DNA of 6,121 nucleotides from Clostridia bacterium (GTDB lineage: Bacteria; Bacillota; Clostridia; Oscillospirales; Butyricicoccaceae). Where the stretch lies: positions 1-6,121 of the forward strand of contig JAFQVZ010000121.1 of the NCBI GenBank assembly GCA_017407765.1, read 5' to 3'. Numbering within the stretch: position 1 is the first letter of the stretch; the number at the start of each line of letters is the position of its first letter. A model generated the notes under the pieces. That model worked only from the letters and a program-made list of their open reading frames with translations, ran no database searches and was not told where the DNA came from. Position numbers and translations under genes: made by a program. Shown here in pieces: positions 4,836 to 6,121 of this stretch.

Positions 4836-5912
4836 ATGAGCAGACTTGAAAAGATCTCGGCTATGATCCGCGAGAAGGGCGTTGACGCCGTTCTGCTGAC
4901 CGGCCAGGAGAACATGCAGTATGCAACCACATTCCCCCATCTCGAGGGCTTTGTCATCATCACAGCCAAGGGCGAGGGCTATTGCTACACCGACTCCCGC
5001 TATATCGAAGCGGCCACCAACGTAATGGTGCCCCTGGGCTATACGGTAGTCGAACCCGAAGGCTCCTACCCCACAATGAAGACACCCCAGGAAGTCATCG
5101 ACAAGTGCGGCATCAAGACCCTCGCATTCGAGGATCTGCTCATGCCGGTTCACGACTATAACATCTATTGCGAAACACTTTCGGCTCAGTTGGTCCCCGT
5201 CGGCAATGCCTTCGAGATCCTCCGCGAGGTCAAGGACGAGTTCGAGATCGAGTGCATCGTAAAGGCTCAGCGCATCGCCGAGAAGTCGCTGCACGAGCTG
5301 CTGCCCCTCATCAAGGTCGGAGCTTATGAAGACGAGCTGGCAGCCGAGCTCGAGTATCTTATGAAGAAGAACGGCTCGGAGGCCGTAAGCTTCTCCACCA
5401 TCCTCGTTTCGGGCAAGAACTCTTCGCTGCCCCACGGCGTTCCCACCCATAAGGCTATCGAGGACGGCGACTTTGTCACCATCGACTTCGGCGCAAAGTT
5501 CGGCGGCTACGGCTCCGATATGACCCGTACCTTCGCCGTAGGCCATGCTACAGACGAGATGAAGAAGATCTATCAGACCGTTCTCGAAGCTCAGCTGGCA
5601 GGCATCGAGGGCCTCGAGGTCGGCAAGGCCGGCTGGGAGGTCGACAAGTGCGCCCGCGACGTTATCGAGAATGCAGGCTATGGCAAGAACTTCGGCCACG
5701 GCCTCGGCCACTCGCTGGGCCTCAATATCCACGAGAATCCCAGAGCCTCCAAGACATATCAGGGTGCCTTCAAGCAGGGCAACATCATCACCATCGAGCC
5801 CGGCATCTATATCCCCGGCATGGGCGGTGTCCGCATCGAGGATATGGTATATCTCGGCGCTGACGGCAAGAGAAACCTCACCGAGTTCCCCAAGGAGCTC
5901 ATGATCCTGTAA
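4836..5912 (+). CDS. pepP: Xaa-Pro aminopeptidase / Xaa-Pro dipeptidase, peptidase family M24B
   Basis: This gene encodes 358 residues, a normal length for short bacterial M24B enzymes. It starts at ATG 4836, one base after the preceding stop, with AGGAGG at 4821-4826. The N-terminal creatinase-like domain spans about 1-130 (ENMQYATTFPHLEGFVII, TDSRYIEAA). The pita-bread catalytic domain follows, with all five metal ligands in place: D217 (TIDFGA), D228 (GSDMTRTF), H288 (FGHGLGHSLGL), E321 (TIEPGIYIPG) and E335 (VRIEDMVYL). H200 (SLPHG) is the usual substrate-proton-handling histidine. It removes the residue N-terminal to proline from cytoplasmic peptides using two Mn2+ or Co2+. The aminopeptidase versus dipeptidase (pepQ) choice cannot be settled from sequence alone. 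Its codon use is more biased (ATC, CGC, GAG, AAG) than that of the two genes before it, hinting at higher expression. Confidence 0.93.
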   Translation: MSRLEKISAMIREKGVDAVLLTGQENMQYATTFPHLEGFVIITAKGEGYCYTDSRYIEAATNVMVPLGYTVVEPEGSYPTMKTPQEVIDKCGIKTLAFEDLLMPVHDYNIYCETLSAQLVPVGNAFEILREVKDEFEIECIVKAQRIAEKSLHELLPLIKVGAYEDELAAELEYLMKKNGSEAVSFSTILVSGKNSSLPHGVPTHKAIEDGDFVTIDFGAKFGGYGSDMTRTFAVGHATDEMKKIYQTVLEAQLAGIEGLEVGKAGWEVDKCARDVIENAGYGKNFGHGLGHSLGLNIHENPRASKTYQGAFKQGNIITIEPGIYIPGMGGVRIEDMVYLGADGKRNLTEFPKELMIL

Positions 5913-5921
5913 CTATAAATG

Positions 5922-5964
5922 GCCCCCTTGCCTAAAGGGGGCTGTCTGCGAAGCAGACTGGGGG
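5922..5964 (+). repeat. Double hairpin after pepP, dispersed-repeat-like, possible terminator
   Basis: The first stem is GCCCCCTT (5922-5929) with AAGGGGGC (5935-5942) around a 5-nt loop. The second is GTCTGC (5944-5949) with GCAGAC (5953-5958) around GAA. The CCCCC run can alternatively pair with GGGGG at 5960-5964, enclosing the whole element. It begins 10 bp after the pepP stop, so it would fold at the end of that mRNA. The next bases (ATATAACC) are not a U-run, so rho-independent termination would be weak at best. From memory, elements of the form CCTAAAGGGGGCTG...CTGGGGGATA are dispersed repeats in clostridial genomes. Confidence 0.6.
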
Positions 5965-5983
5965 ATATAACCTTTATCCTTAT

Positions 5984-6078
5984 GTGAGATTCCTCGACTT
6001 CGCTCGGAATGACATTGTAGTTCGGCACTCACTGGATTGTCATCCTGAGCGGAGTGTAACGGAGTCGAAGGATCTCAC
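5984..6078. repeat. Imperfect inverted repeat, dispersed intergenic element
   Basis: The left arm (5984-6014, beginning GTGAGAT and ending GGAATGACA) is matched by a right arm (6038-6078, beginning TGTCATCCTGAG and ending GGATCTCAC) as an imperfect reverse complement across a 23-bp spacer. The right arm is about 10 bp longer because of extra sequence around GGAGTGTAACGGAG, which looks like a local duplication of CGGAG. Elements with TGTCATCCTGAGCGGAG...GTCGAAGGATCTC are, from memory, common between genes in many gut Clostridia. No reading frame is carried. The element is non-autonomous if mobile. Confidence 0.65.
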
Positions 6079-6104
6079 GCCATTCTTCCTACAAGTACCC
6101 TTGG

Positions 6105-6121
6105 CTCTCCCTCTGGGAGAG
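6105..6121. repeat. Hairpin at the right window edge, probably the start of another dispersed repeat
   Basis: CTCTCCC (6105-6111) and GGGAGAG (6115-6121) are exact reverse complements around TCT, and the window ends on the last paired base. The preceding TTGG and the stem resemble the first hairpin of the two-hairpin element at 5922, so a second hairpin may follow outside the window. Only half an element can be seen. Confidence 0.45.

Noticed and set aside
4785..5732. A 315-codon open frame on the minus strand antisense to pepP
   Set aside because: It lies wholly opposite a gene with all M24B motifs, has no ribosome site, and its Leu/Ala/Asp/Val-rich composition is what strongly biased GC-ending codons give on the opposite strand.
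5922..5964. Confident rho-independent terminator for pepP
   Set aside because: The stems are strong but no U-run follows, and the element looks like a dispersed repeat, so terminator function is only a possibility.

Overview
The window looks like chromosome from a gut-type member of the Bacillota (class Clostridia), most likely an Oscillospiraceae/Ruminococcaceae relative. Four things point there: strong AGGAGG ribosome binding sites, frequent AGG (Arg) and ATA (Ile) codons beside GC-rich coding, BspA-type leucine-rich repeat paralogs, and interspersed palindromic repeats of the kind scattered through those genomes. This assignment is inference; no rRNA or tRNA gene is present to anchor it.

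Layout. The left 2.46 kb (minus strand, reading leftward) is a tight three-gene operon of LRR_5/BspA-like proteins: LRR1 (2464 to 1694), LRR2 (1680 to 412) and LRR3 (415 to beyond the left edge). LRR2 follows LRR1 with its Shine-Dalgarno directly against the LRR1 stop codon, and LRR3 overlaps LRR2 by ATGA. None has a signal peptide, anchor or membrane segment, so they appear to be cytoplasmic. LRR2 is composite: its second half aligns without gaps to LRR3 from the very start of LRR3, including the N-terminal head motif. A 180-bp gap (2465-2644) upstream of the operon holds a nested palindromic repeat doublet. Next comes a minus-strand gene of unknown function (3409 to 2645) with a barrel-like strand pattern.

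From 3477 rightward is a plus-strand operon with housekeeping character: yqeG-type HAD phosphatase, an endonuclease IV-like TIM-barrel protein (4-bp ATGA overlap), and an M24B Xaa-Pro aminopeptidase (1-bp gap). The 67-bp divergent gap before yqeG holds a good plus-strand promoter and a weaker, overlapping minus-strand candidate. The last 209 bp (5913-6121) have no gene and contain three different palindromic repeat elements in a row.

Functional reading. The right-hand operon probably combines phosphate-ester hydrolysis (YqeG), a zinc-dependent phosphodiesterase or isomerase-like barrel enzyme, and turnover of Xaa-Pro peptides. The left-hand operon looks like a locally amplified family of recognition or scaffold proteins without a known partner. 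No defence system, CRISPR array, phage gene or insertion-sequence transposase is visible. The most unusual structure is the head-to-tail modular architecture of the LRR genes.
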